A stretch of DNA of 64,000 nt from Dasypus novemcinctus (GCF_030445035.2 NC_080680.1:111936228-112000227); one strand, 5' to 3'; shown: positions 12,901 through 27,900, counted from the first letter of the stretch. Numbers and translations are program-made. The notes: a model not told the origin generated them from the sequence alone.

Positions 12901-15900
12901 GATATATTAGCTAACACGAGATAAAATTTGAAACCCCCAAAGCTCAGCAGCTTAATACAAAGGAAGCATATTTCTCCTTCACATCAAGCCTGATGGGTGG
13001 CTTGGTTTTCTTCCTCCTGGTGATCAGGATGGTTCCATCTGTGGCTTGCCAGCCCTGAGAACCTCAGAATCCCTGCTGGGTCCTCTGCATTGAGCCCTTG
13101 GACATGGAAGGGAGAGAGAACTGAGGAACATGGGGAGGTTTTGAATAGCCAGGCACCGATGTGGGGCTTATCAGTTCCTCCACATTGAAATGGACAGAAG
13201 TCAGTCACCCGGCCACACCCCACCACTTCTACCACCACCACCATCACCACCACTACTGCTCTACTACTACCCCCCTCTACTTCTACTACCATTGCTGCTA
13301 GTACTGTCACCCCCATCACCGCCACCACTACTACCCCCCCCACTGCTCCCACTGCTTAGTACTTTACCACCATCACTGCCACCACCACCACTGCTACTTT
13401 TACTGCCACTGCTGTTAGTATCATCACTACTGCCACCACCACTTCTACTACCATATCTGTATATAATCTGAGCATAACTCTTTGAGCCACCTTCTAGACC
13501 ATGGAAATAACTGTTTAAACAGAGTTTTCCTTGGATAAAGATAATCACTTCCAGAATGCTAGCTTATATATAATAATGCATACCATTTATCTGTTGGTCA
13601 GATTATAAGAAACAATAACTTTTATTCAAGTATCTCCATATTGTTTAACATGGGGCTTGTATGTGAAAATTTATTCATATTCGTTTATTAAATATATTTG
13701 AACAACAGCTCTGCAATACAGATTTACTTAAGTTTGATCCCCAGTATGCCTTTGAGAAATAAGGTATTGAAATTCACACTTGTGTATATTGTGTTTCTTT
13801 AGATAATTTCTGCTGCTGAAACATTGACGTTGCACCCATCTAGTAAAATTGCTAAAGAAAACCTAGATGTATTTTGTGAAGCTTGGGAATCCCAAATTAG
13901 TGACATGTCAACACTGCTAAGAGAAATCAGTGATGTGTTTGAAGGAAGACGAGGTGAGAAACTGTCCATGTATTAAAATATTATAACTCTAATGTAACTC
14001 TGTGAGTTTAATGCCAAGCCTCAGATGCAAAATAAATTATCTTACTATAACTCAGTTGGGTTATTTTTATAGGAAAAGATCTTCCACGGAAAAATGATGA
14101 AAACATTATTTATCCTTCTTTATTTTACTATCTAAGGACTAAAATTTGCTGTGTAACAGTTTGTAGATTTCTTTGAATTAATATTTGCATTCTAGTTTTC
14201 CTATTAAAATGAAGTCTTTTGATATTTCTTCTAAATTTGTTTTTTTAGTTTTATTTCAAAAGCTGTACTAAAATGTGGTAATCCTGTCATTATTAACATT
14301 AATTCTATTAACTTCATAATGAAATGAATATAGCTGTTTGATTTTTGAATTGCTTTCCTTCCACTTGGATGGAATCTCTTTCCTTGATGACTACATAATC
14401 TTGGAATGTTTCCTGTGGTGAGTAAGTTCTTTGGTATTTCTACATGTAGAATAGCTCCATACAATGTACAAGAGGCATTATTTATACTCTTTATTTTAAT
14501 ATCAACTAGGAATTTGGTAGATTTCCCATTGTACAGTATGTTTTGTTATTTATGTTTATGTGTTTTAATGTTTTCCCTTTGAATGACTTCTATTAGTGTC
14601 AAACATGCTTGCTATTGATATTTTTAATAAAATGTTATTTAAAGTCTCAATGTCAAATTACCTATTTATTTTTACAAAATATAAACTTTTAAACATTTCA
14701 TATATTTTTTAAAAATAGCCATTTTGGATAATTGCTGATATGCTTAGAGATCAGAGGATGATAGATTTTGTAGGTATAATATCATTTGTAAAGTATAATA
14801 AATGTTTATCATGCTTCTATATTCAAAAATTTCTATGATAACTAGTTTGAATGACAATGCTTTGATAAAATAATTGTAGGTACATGTATTTTATATAGGG
14901 GCAAGTTTCATATATTAAGAGGTATAGTGACATATTTAATCCACATTTAAAGGAGAATGATCACTTAGCCATAGGAATGGCTTAAAGAATGAAGAGAAGA
15001 GAAGTAGCATATGATAAAAGGGCACCTGGCCTGGGGGAAACCCAAGCATCTGCAAGGCCCAGTTCTTTCTCTAACTGGTCTCAGGCAAGCCCTTTCCCCA
15101 TTTCAACTTGAGTGTCCTTGGCTTGCGTGTGCTGGACTGTAACAAAGGCATTGAGCTAACTAATTTCAGAAGCTCCTGCCAGCTCTTAAAGTCTTTTGTG
15201 AGTACTACCTGAAGTCAACCTACCTTTGAACTGTAGGCATGGAGATACCCCTAAATGTGTCTTGGTGCTGTCTCTCGGTCTTTAGGTAAAGGCCAGAGGA
15301 AAATTGTCCTTCTGACTTTTTTAAAAAGGTGTCATTGGCCCATAATGCAGCGAGGCTAATTTGAGGGGAAGGATCTGACTCCAGGTACTTATAAGTATTC
15401 AAGGTGCACTGTGGAAAGCTCTACCAGTGAGAGCAACCTTGCTGACAAGATAATGACGCCAAGCCTTGCCAAACATTTCTTCTATTTACCAGAGCAGCAC
15501 TCAGCTTAGTGTGGGTTTCTTTCATACAGTTATCAGTGCTGGATAAGTTTTGTTCTTATTCATGGAAACTTGGGGAATGGCCGAGTTATCACTATTTCTA
15601 CTCCTCTTCCGCCTTGCCTCTAGGCCGGTGAGTTCACCCTAATCTGTATGTGTGATGGAACCGGATCCTCTCTTTGTTCTAGTCCCTTTTTGACCAAGGA
15701 CTTAAGCCTTATTCTTCTTTGTGTGGGATCCTTGTGGTTTAAAACCAACCTCTTCTATCAGTATTTTGGTCTATCTTTCCTCTTTTCTATTTCTATTTTA
15801 AAAAAGAAAGGATTTATAACATTTTTTCAAGGAAGATAAGTCATTTAACAATTATTCTTTACTCCTGAGCCAACTACTGAATAGAAAATAGCTGTTAGAG

Positions 15901-18900
15901 ATTTATAAGCTTAAGAAGGAACATAAAAATAAAAAATGACAAAATAAAAATAACAAAAAACAAACAAAAAAGAAGGAATGCTCTTTCTATAAATACAAGT
16001 AAATTCCTTTCTTTAAATAAAATATAAACCACAAACCCCACCTTCTACTCTTCATCATTTTGGAACATGGGGTCTCTGCCTTCTCCTGGAGTGATTGGTA
16101 ATCTCATGTTGAAGGACAGAACCGTGTAAAAATTATAAGCCAGGCTCTAGACAGGATTGTAGGAAGGTGGCAGAGTAGGAAGCACCAGGACTCTCCCCCA
16201 AAACAACTTTTGAACTGACAGGAAGACAGTGGGTTGGTATATTTAATGTCCTTGAAGAAAAACCTGACAACTAAGAATTGTATAGCTGACAAAATTACCT
16301 TTCAAAAACGGAGGAGAATTTATGGCATTTACAGATGAACAAAAGCTGAAGAAATTAATTACCAGAAGACTTATCTTACAAGAAAAGTTAAAGAGAGACC
16401 TTAAGACCAAAATAAAAGGACACTAGACGGTAACTTGAAGTCAAAAGAAGAAATAAAGAACATAAATAAAGGTAAATACATAGGTACATATAAAATCCTG
16501 TATCACTATACTTTTGGTTTGTAACTGTTTTTTTCCTCTATATGTTAGGCAAATATGTAAAGTAATATTTAACATCTATGTATAAAGATGTAATATGAAA
16601 CACTTGTATGATAGAGGAAGAATGGAATAGATAGGGGTAGAGAGTTTGTAAACTACTTTTAGAGGTTCCCCCTTACAAGGTTTGCAATTATTAATGGGCT
16701 GTGACTCCATTCCCATTGATTGAGCAAGTTGCCTGTGGGCTAGGAGGCAGCTCATCCCCTTCTAAGAATAAACCAAGTAGAGTGGATAGGGCCTTTAATA
16801 CCTCTGGGCCCAGGCACCACCAACCCCTCCCCATTCTAAGACCTCCTAGCCTACTTCCCCCTGGCCATTTGGCCCCAGGCTGTACTCGGTTTCCCTGCCT
16901 ATTGATGTACTGTATAAAATCTTACCCACCACCTTCCAGGGGTGGACTGAAGTCTCTCTTCAGACCCCCGCCATGCTAGCGGGGGTGGGGGGAGCTGAAG
17001 TCTATTCTTCGGACCCCCTCCATTGGGAGAACTTCCCAATGAACTTCCTACCTGCAATCATCAGTCCCTGTGTCCCAGTGATTGCTGTTTTTCTCTAACA
17101 CTACTGAAACTAGGTTGGTAGTAGTCAAACTAGGTTGTTATTAGGTTAAGATGTTAATTGTAATCACAAAGGTAAGCCTTGCGAAAATAAACTAAAAATA
17201 CAGAGAAAAGAAAAGAAGAAGAGAATCAAAATGGTACACTAAAAAAAGCAATGAAGTACAAAAAAAAGGTAGTAATGGAGTAACTGAGAAAAACAAAACA
17301 GAACAGGTAAGACATACAGAAAAGAAATAGCTAACTGGCAGAAGTATTTCTTTCCTTCTCAGTTATTACCATAAGTGTCAGTGGATTAAATTCCCCTATT
17401 TAAAGGCAGATTAGATGGGAAAGCATGACCTATCTCTATGCTTTCTACAAGGCACTCAGTTGAGGCACAAAGACAAATAGAGATTGAAAGTAGAAGGGTA
17501 GAAATAGATATTCATGTGAACAATAGTCAAAAGAGGGCTGGAATGTCTATATTATTGTCAGACAAAATAGACTTTAAATTATAAAAGATTACAAGAGACA
17601 AACAAGGATATTATATATTGATAGAAGTTTCAATCCAAAAAGAAGATATACTGATTATAAACACATATGCACTTCACAACCGAGTCTGAAAATATATGAA
17701 GTGAAAATGGACAGAATTGAAGGGAGAAATAGATAATTCTACTATAATAGCTGGAGATGCCAATACATCCCACTTTCAAAAATTAATAGAACAGGCAAGA
17801 TGATGGCCATGTAAGGAGCACCAGTAGTCATCTCATCCTACAAGGCAGTTAGTAATCACCCAGAGCTATCTAAAGCACCTGTTTGGGGGGCCCAGGAGAC
17901 CAGAAGAACATCTGGCAACATCCTTGAAAGAGTGAAAGTAGGAGACTGCCCATCTGCAATGAAGTTGCATGAGTAGAGCACTTCATGCCACTGAGCTGGT
18001 GCCCATCCTCCACTGGTGGCACAAGCTGCCTCAGGAGCTATTCCCTGGCTGGAGTTGGAAGCTCCATTTCTCAAAAATGGAGGAGGAAGAGACAGTTGGC
18101 CACTGACTTCAGCTTCTGATTAGTAAATTCAACTGGGCTAAAGTATAATCCTAAGATCAGCTAAAATTTGAACCTGTCCAAGTTGGAAAGAGTCTGGTAG
18201 CTACCATTTTAACTCTGTCCCCAGCATGAGAAGAAGCGGGCTGATTGAAAATCATGGTGACAGTAAGGACTGGCTTCTTTCCACCCAGATCAGATTGCAG
18301 CCCTACCCTAGGCTCCAACCCCATCTCCAGCAGGCAGGAAACTGGAGGGACCTGCACCAGCCTCTTTAGGTAAGTGCAGGTGCTTTGGGCCAGCACAGCA
18401 CACACTGAATAGTTGTACACATGGGATCCCCACACCTCAGTAGGATAGGAGAAGAGCTGTGTTTCCTCAGCCTTTCTGAGCAACTCCAAGTGCTTTTGGC
18501 CCACACGGAGTGGATAGCCAGACATCTGTAGCTCCATCCCTGACCACCAATAGGATAGGAGGGGAGCTGTGTTTCCTCAGCTTCCCTGGGCAACCACAGG
18601 TGCTTTCAACCCACATGAACTCGTTCGTTGAGAGCCTTTATTTCCATCTCCACCTCTGCCTCACCCCCTGTAGGATTAGACGGGGCTGGTGCTTCCTCAA
18701 CCTATCTGGGCAACTACAGGTGTTTTTGGTCTGCACAGACCTGACTGTTGGGCACCTGTGGCTCCACCCCCAACCCCAGTAGGACCAGAGGAGGGTGGTA
18801 TTTCCTCAGGTTTTCTGGGTAACTGCAGGTGCTTTTGGCTCACACATACTGAATAGCTGGGCACCTGTAGCTTCATCACTGCCCCCGAGTAGGATATAGA

Positions 18901-21900
18901 GGGCTGGTGTTTCCTTAGCCTTTCTGGGCAATGGCAGGTACTTTTGGCCTACATGGACTGAACTGTTGGGTGCCTGTGGGTCCATCCCTACTCTCTAAAA
19001 GGCAGAAGGGACAATAATCCCTCAGCCTCTCAGGGCAACTACAGGTGCATGTAGCTTACGTGGCTTAGATTGTTGGGCACTCCAAAGGGTCTGTCCCCAT
19101 CCCTCGCAGGGGAGGAGAGGGGCTGGTGCTATTTCAGTCTACCTGGGCATGTGCGGTGATTTTGGACCTGCACAGCATAGATTGCTCCCCACACCTTTAG
19201 CTCCATCCCCACCCCAGGCAGGGGAGGAAGGGGCATGTTGCTTCATCAGTCTCTCCTGGCAACTACAGTCTAGGCCCGCATGACCTGGATCATTACACAT
19301 GACTGCAGTTCTGTCCCTACTCCTGGCAGAGGAGAAAGGTGGAAGAAGTTTTCTCAGTTCCCGTGGCAATGTGTACAGCTTCAGCCTCCACAGCTTGCAG
19401 TACCATCTATATCCTCAGGTCCTACTATAAAACCAGCAGGGGAGAAAGGGCAAGAAAGCCCTAAACTAAAGAGAGAAACTACACCCAGAATAAATACATC
19501 TAGTAAGCCAGATGGCAAGACACCAACAATCCATACCAAGAAACAGGAAGATATGGCCCAGTCAAAGGAACAAAATAAGCCTCCAGATGACATAGAGGAG
19601 TCGAGACAACTAATCATAGATGTTGGAACAAACTTCCTTAATAAATTCAATGAGATGGCTAAAGAAATTAAGGATATTAAGAAGACACTGGATGAACACA
19701 AAGAAGAATTTGAAAGCATACACAGAAAAGTAGATCATGGGAATGAAAGGGACAATAAATTAAATAAAATAACCTGGATGCATATAACAGCAGATCTGAG
19801 GAGGCAGAAGAAGGATCAGTCAACTTGAAGACATGGCCTCTGAAAGCAAACATACAAAAGAAAAGATGAAGAAAAGAATGCAAAAAAATTGAACAGGGTC
19901 TCAGGGAAATAAATGACAGCAAGAGATGTTAGATCACACGTGTTTTGTGTGTCTCAGAAGAAGAAGGGACGGGAAAAGGGGCAGAAGGAATATTTGAAGA
20001 AATAATGGTAGGAAATGCCCCAACTCTGTTGAAGGACATAGCTCTCCATGTCCAAGAAACACAATGTACTCCCATCTGAATAAAACTGAATAGACCAACT
20101 CTGAGACACATACTAATCAGAATGTCAAATGCCAAAGACAAAGAGAATTCTGAGAGCAGCAAGAAAAAAACAATGCATAACATATAAGGGATACCCAATA
20201 AGATTAAGTGCCAATTTCTCATCAGAAACCATAAGGCAAGAAGGCAATGGTATGATATATTTAAGATAATGCAAGAGAAAAACTTTCAGCCAAGAACCTT
20301 GTATCCAGCTAGATTGTTTTTCAAAAATGAGGGTGAGATTAGAATATTCACAGATAAACACATACTGAGATAGTTTGTAACCTAGAGACTGTCTGTGCAG
20401 GAAATACTAAAGGGAGTGCTATAGCCTGAAAAGAAAGACAGGAGAGGCTTAGAAGAGAGTCTAAAAATGAAGGTTATATCACTAAAAGCAATGAAAAGTG
20501 TAAAAAGAGTAGTGAAAATAAAATATAATAGATAAAACCAAAGGTCATTGAATGTTAATGGCTTAATCTCCCTAGTTAAAAGACACAGACTGACAGAATG
20601 GATAAGAAAATATAACCTATCTATATGCTGTCTATAAGAGACTCACCTTGGACCCAAGGATGCCAACAGATTGAAAATGAAAGCCTGGAAAAAGGTATTC
20701 CATGCATGGAGAAACCAAAAAAAAAAAAAAAAAAAAAAGTCTAGAGTAGCTATACTTTATATTGGATGAAATAGATTTTAAAAGCAAAATTGTTACTAGC
20801 AATAAGGAAGGACAGGTCATTATTTATTAATAAAAGGGGCAATGCACCAGGAAGAAATAACAATCATAAATGTATATGTTCCTAACCAGGATGCCCCAAG
20901 ATACATGAGGCAAACATTGGCAAAACTGAAGGAGAAACAGATATCTCTACAATTACAGTTGGAGACTTCAATATACCACCCTCAGCATTGGATAGAAATC
21001 TGGACAGAGGATCAATAAAGAAACAGCTTGAATAATATGTTAAATACACTAAACCTAATAAGAGAACATTGCATCCCAAAACAGCAGGATATACATTCTA
21101 CTCAAGTCCTCAAGGAACTTTCTGTAGGATAGAACATATGTTAGGTCACAAAGCAGATTTCAATAAATTCAACAAGATTGAAATTATACAAAGTACTTTC
21201 TCTGATCATAATGGAATAAAGTTAGAAATCAATAAGAGGTGGGAAAAGGCAAAATTCACAAATACATGGAGAATAAACAATCACACTCAAATAATTAATG
21301 GGTCAAAGAAGAAATTATATGACAAATCAATATCTCAAGACAAAAATGAGAACACAATATATCAGAACCTATGGGATGTAGCAAAGGTACTTCTAAGAGG
21401 GAAATTTATAGCCTTCAATGCTTACATTAAGAAAAAAGAAAGAGCTAAAATCAGTGACCACACTACACATGTGGAAGAGCTAGAAAAAGAACAGCAAACT
21501 ATTCCCAAAGCAAGTAGAAGGAATGAAATAATAAAGATCAGAGCAGAAATAAATGAAATTGAAAACAAAAAACAATAGAGAGTGTACTAGTCAGCCAAAG
21601 GGGTGCTGATGCAAAATACCAGAAATTAGTTGGTTTTTATAAAGGGTATTTATTTGGGTAGAGACCTACTTTTTTTTTTTTTTTCTGTCTCCCTTTTTGT
21701 TGCATCACCTTGCTGAGTTGGCTCTCTGCAGTGCTTGCTGGCCGGGTGGCACTCTGCGGTGCTTAGAGCCCAACTCATTGAGCCACAACCGCTTCCCCTC
21801 ATTTGGGTTTTAATTCTGTAACTACTGTTTTCTTATATCTGGTGGCCCTGCTTCATAGCTCTGCATCGATATTATCAGTTGTCAGATTGTATGGATGAGG

Positions 21901-24900
21901 TATGGTTTACTGAAACTGGGAGTACAGGAAGCAGACTGTGTTTGTGGATAAAGATGAGTTTATTTGGGGGGATGTGTGAGTCTGGAACAAGGGAGCAATC
22001 TGTCCAGACAAGAGCTGATGGCTAAACTGGGGTAATGATGATAGAGATGGAGATAAGGGGACTGGCTTAAGAAGACGTTTTAAAGTCGCACTGGTAGGAT
22101 TTGGTGATTAATTGAATGTAGAGGTAAAGGAGAGAGGGGAGTTTGGGTTTGGATTGGACTATCTCAATCCTAATCCTGAATTTAGTTGATAATCTGCCTG
22201 TCCTTCAGTGGCTAGGGTTTGTTTTAAGTGGGTCAAGGACATACTATTTTTCTTATTTATCATGCCCTACAGAAGCTTCTCCAGAACCAAACAGCTAATT
22301 ATTAGAACTTCTAATGGGGAATGATGTAATACAACTTCGGTGAAACAATGAGGCTTTTTTATTCTTGGGGAGTGAGGATGTAGAGCTGCATGAAGACTCT
22401 GGATATTGAATGAGAGCATCATTTCTCAGGTTCTTAAGAAATAATTTTGTAACCCCATAAAGTGAGAGGGCTTTTTGAACTTAATTAGGCCTTGACTTGA
22501 AACTTTATGTGGAGGTGTAAACTCAGAAGTAATGATGGCATAATTGTGGTGCTGACTAAACAAAGGTTTTTGGAAATATTAAACCTACATGTTACTCCTG
22601 TGAGGGCAGTGCTTTGAAAACAATTCTGTATATCAAATATCTGTACCAAGTATATTTTCCCCAAATAATCCTGTTTGTCTATTTCAAATATGTCTAACAT
22701 GTTTTCATCAGAGATAGAAATTGTTTATGTTATCTCTTTAATTTGATATAATAGCTAACCACAATGAAGTCAATCTATTACTGCTCTGCTTAGCATCAAT
22801 GGCAATATATTTGTGTGGAAATAACACCAATAAAATTAATTATAAAATAATTCAGATTCTTTGTTAGCATTATCATTCTTTTTCTTTCTTGTATTACCAA
22901 CTTTTTTGATTCCTGTGGGAACTGGGAGAAAGTAAGACAACCTTGCCTATATAACATTTGGGAGAGGCCCATCTGAAGAATAATTTCTGCAACTATCCTC
23001 AAATTTATATAAACCATTCTGAGTCCAACCGAGGATAGGAATAGGGAGAAAAACAGTACTAATACAACAATTACTTATCTAAGTATACTTAAATAGCGAT
23101 TATGCTCTCTGTAATAGCTTATTAAGACTACTTCTTAGGCATATTATAGAGAGGATCCAGACTTTGAGTTAAGATTGACGATAAATTCTGAGATTCTGAG
23201 TAACCTAAAGGCTATCTTCTATAAAACTTCTCACAACTAAATCAGGTGCTTTTTATATCAGGGCTAGGATATAAGGTATGGAAATAAGCTCTTCAAGGCT
23301 CCCTTCTCCCCACCCCCATAATTTTGAGATTAGAAAACCATTAATAAAATCCTGACATTGTGAATAAATTAACTGAATCATAAAGCTATTTCCAAGTACA
23401 ATTAGCTGACCCTTAGCAACAATTAATCTTCTAGACTAGTCTGTCCAATAGAAATACGACATGAGCCACATTTGTAATTTAACATTTTTCTAGTAACCAT
23501 GTGAAAAAGAAATAAAAAGAAACAGGTGAAATTCATTTAAATAATATTATAATTCAGTCTCATATTTATAATTATTAATGAGATATTTTAAATTCTTTTT
23601 TTCTTTGTACTCAGTGTTCAAAATCTGTATGTGTTTTGCACTCATCTCAGTTCAGACTAGCTACATTTCAAGTGCCCAGTAGTCAAATGTAGCTATTGGG
23701 TTCCATATTTGATATGGTTCTAGATAATATTTTAAACAGATTTTAAGCTGGCTCTCCATGTTCATGTAATAGTCTATAAGAAAGGGTGGAATTTAGTGCT
23801 CTTACATTATATTTATTTTTATTAGTATGAACCATATGAAATTATCATTTTTGTATTTCAGAAATGGTTGAGTATCAGCAGTTACATATGGTTTAGCCGA
23901 ATATAGGTGAACGCACTTAATTTTCTTGAGATCAAGAAGTAATTACTGGGAAGTGGACTTGGCCCAGTGGTTAGGGCGTCCGTCTACCACATGGGAGGTC
24001 CGCGGTTCAAACCCGGGGCCTCCTTGACCCTTGTGGAGCTGGCCCGTGTGCAGTGCTGATACGCGCAAGGAGTGTCGTGCCACGCAGGGGTGTCCCCCGC
24101 GTAGGGGAGCCCCACGCACAAGGAGTGTGCCCTGTAAGGAGAGTCGCCCAGCGTGAAAGAAAGTGCAGCCTGCCTAAGAATGGCGCCACCCATATGGAGA
24201 GCTGACACAACAAGATGATGCAACAAAAAGAAACACAGATTCCCCTGCTGCTGACAACAACAGAAGCGGACAAGAGGAAGACGCAGCAAATAGAACAGAC
24301 AACCAGGGTGGGGGCGGGGGGACAGGGGGGAAGGGGAGAAAAACAAATAAATAAATAAATCTTTTTTTAAAAAAAGAAGTAATTACTGTTCAAATCTCAT
24401 CATAAATTCCTAATTCCAGATATCACAAACTAGCTTTAAAAAAATCTGTCATCCTCTGTAACCTGCTTTTATGCATGGTCTGGAAGCTGGAAAGGTAACC
24501 TGGCAGGGATGAAGTAGGTATTACAAAGCTCCTTCCATTCCTCAGTTATTGTGCTCCTGGTTCTGTGTTGTTTGCTTTATTTTGTCTTAATATCTTGTAC
24601 ACTAGGATTGCCCTCTGCCTTGACTGGGAGAATGCATTATGAGGTTACTTGTAAATAATTTGGTCTGGTACTTTCTGAGAAAGAAGCAAGTACCAATACT
24701 GACACAGATGGAAGAGCAATCTGTTTCATTAGAAGTAATTGTCATAAAAGAAATATACTATGAAAGAAATGGTTGTAGTGGCAGTACATGTCAGTGAGAC
24801 ATTTTGCCTTTCTGCCTTTCTGCTGGGGGAGGTAGAGATTGGCTAACCTAGGTGGCTTAGAGATGCAAGTGTTGATAGGCTTCATGTTCACCAATTAAAT

Positions 24901-27900
24901 GACTGTTTCTGAATCACATGTAATTAATAGACTGAATTACTAAAACTAATGCACTAATAACATTAATATTTAATAATAGTTTTAAAGTTAAATGTGCCTA
25001 ATAGCAAATATATTCAGTAGAAAATTTGTCTCAAATTATATGTGTTATTTGTAGGAGAGAAGTATGGCTACCTTTCACTTCCAAAGCCAGTGGTGAGTAG
25101 AATTTTGTATATGTCAGTATGTTTTTATTCAGAATTCAAATTATGCTGTTATCTGAGTATTGCTATTCCCCCCTCCCCTAGCTGACATAAAGGAACAAAG
25201 TTGGGATATTAAATGTTGACTATCCAGAGTCCTGTTACTTTGAATAGCAGCCTAGAAGCCATAAGCTGAGGTCAGAGTTATTTTTGTTCTCTACATCTTG
25301 GGACTAACTCACCAGGTCATGTTATTTTCTCTGAAATAAGAACTTCCATGAGGTTTTACAGCTGGATGAAAATATGCCACGTATATGGTAAGGAGAAAAA
25401 GTGTGATGTATTAGTTGGGCACCGATCCTACAGTAACTTCTGGCAGATAGCATTGTGATATCAGTCATATTACTCAGGTAACATTTTGATGACCTAAGAG
25501 GCTCATTTGCAGAGATCATTTCATTGAATTTTATAGTTTGAATGAAGTGCAGGATATGGAAAACAGAGCTTATAATTTTTAAAAATCTATCAACAAGGAC
25601 CATTCTTTTAAAACCATCAAGTAGCCTAATACCTCTAGTTTTAGAAGTAGAAGAAAAACAATTGACTATAGAAGTAGCTTCTGAGCAGGAACTAATCATG
25701 ACAAAAAATGAAATTAAAGACTTACAAATTATTCCCAATCTAAAATTATACCCAGTATGAACTGTCCTAGGTTTAGTTGATCAAGATGGCAGTTTAAGAT
25801 GCTCCAGGTGCCATTCCCCCACAGAATCTTTGAACAACTAGTGAAACTAGCAGAACCATTATCCTTGGAACTCCAGAAAATAGTTAAAAGGTTGCAGTAA
25901 CTGGGCAAGTGCTGAATAAAGAATACACAACTTTTAAAACAGTAGGAGAAGCTGGTGCCCTTTTTGGTCCCCCCCATACCCCTTCCCTGGTACGGTATAG
26001 AGTCAGCTTGCATTTCCATTGTGAGTCCCTGGCCCTGATCTGGAGGGAGCAGAATAACCCCTATAAACATACCGGGGTGCCTTCGGTCGGTGCCAATCTA
26101 TTGGGTAACAGCCTGAAAGATTAAACAAGGAAACTTCTCTCAAGCTCCTTCCCAGATCTTGTCTTGCAGGCAGAAACAGCTTGCAGACTGCTAAAGCAGT
26201 GTAAGAAATAAAGTCAAAGTGACCTGGGGTAAAAGATTACCTACTTTAAGGCATACCATAGAACTCCCAGGCAGGGAAGAAAGTCTGTTTCATTGGGAGG
26301 AGAGGTAGCAATGGAATTCCTGTAAACAGGGGAATTCCTAAAACCACTAGCAAGCATGAGAAGCCAAGGACAATGTAATTGAAGCATATTGAGGAACAAA
26401 AAGAAGAAAGAATTTTTAAGTAAGCAGAGCTTTAAGAGACCTATGGGACACCATCAAGTATACCAATATACACATTGGAAGAGTCACTAAAGGAAAAGAG
26501 AGAAATTTAATGAAAAACATGAATATGCACACGCAAGAAGACCAGTGAATCTCCAACAGGATAAACTTGAAGCAAACTACATCCAGACACTTAGTAGTCA
26601 TCTGTCAAATACCAAAGACAGCGAGTTCTGAAGACTGCATAAGAAAAGCAACATGTTATATACAAGGAAGTCCCAATAAGATTAAATGCCGATTTTTCAT
26701 CAGAAACCATGGCAGCAAGAAGGCAGTGGGAAAAAAATATTTAAAGTGCTGAAATAAAACAATTGCCAAACAAGAATTTATATCTAATGAGACTGTTTTT
26801 CAAAAGTGAGGAAGTGGAGCAGATGTGGCTCAAGCAATTGGGTACCTGCCTCCCACATGGGTTCTGTTCCCAGTGCCCCCTAAAGATGGGCAGATGCCCC
26901 AACCAGGAGATGACCCAACCAGCAGGGAGTGGAAGTGGCTCAAGTGCTTGAAGACAAACAGACAATGAGCAGACAGACAAGGGAGCCATCCCTGGAGGTA
27001 GGGGGGGAATAAAAATTAAGGAAAAAAAAAAAAGAAATTAAGACATTCCCAGATAAACAAAAGCTGGGAGTTTTGGCACCACAAGACCTGCCTTGTAAGC
27101 AATGCTAAATGAAGTTCTTCAGACTAAAAGGAAAAGACACAAGACAGTAGATTAAATCAGCATTAAGAAGTAAAGACCTCTAGAAAAGGTAATTATACAG
27201 GTAATTATAAATGCCAGTATTATTGTATAGTGTTTTTTAGTATGTAACTCCACTTTTTACTTTTTAAAGCTTCAAAAAATGCAAACGCATTAAAAGTAAA
27301 GATAGGAAGCAGATGTGGCTCAAGTGGTTGAGTGCCCACCTCCCACATGGGAGGTCTGGGTTTGGTTCCCGGTACCTCCTAGAGAGAAACAAAAACAAAC
27401 AACAAGCAAACCAATGAAAAAACCAACTCCAGGAAGTCAGTGTGGTTCAGTGGTTGAGCACTGGCCTCCCATATATGAAGCCTTGGGTTCAATCCCCAGT
27501 CTCAGTACCTAAATAAATAAAAAAGTAAAGTTAAATCTATGGTTTGGGGTATACAATGTATAAAGATATAATATGTAACAAGTACAAAAAAAGGTGAGGT
27601 GAGCTAGAGATATAATTTTGAAGTTAAGTTGGTAGGAAATCAAACATGATTGTTGAGAAGTGGATGTCGTTCAGGCAACTGGGCTCCTGCCTACCACATG
27701 GGAGGTCACTGGTTCAGATCCTGGTACCTCCTAAAGAAGACAGCTGGCATGACGGGCAGGTGTGGCAAGCTGGCACAACAAGAGACACAAGAAGAAAAAA
27801 CATAATGAGAGATACAGCAAAGCAGGGAGTAGAGTTTCCCAGTGCCTCCTAAAGAAGACAGTGAGCTGACGCAACAGGCAGGCATGGCAAGCTGACCCAA

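Larger units (their letters stand above)
8798..13802. other. CTNNAL1 intron (5.0 kb)
   Basis: Holds a DAS-SINE (9312), a minus-strand SINE (9859), a dimeric SINE (10556), a solo LTR (11547) and a triplet-rich microsatellite (13211). The rest shows nothing recognisable. Confidence 0.6.
13954..25054. other. CTNNAL1 intron (11.1 kb)
   Basis: 14-15.9 kb is AT-rich with a MIR-like piece near 15050. 16.15-21.6 kb is L1 with LTR insertions. 21.7-21.8 kb holds a SINE and 21.83-22.33 kb LTR-like sequence. 23.4 kb holds a hAT-like element and 23.9 kb a DAS-SINE. No other gene seen. Confidence 0.6.

Noticed and set aside
13190-13548. Pro/Leu-rich (+) and Gly/Ser-rich (-) open frames
   Set aside because: Entirely explained by the triplet microsatellite.
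19280-19828. 182-codon frame as a possible gene
   Set aside because: It is L1 ORF1 coiled-coil sequence with the first part reading through the 5' UTR. Frames break afterwards.
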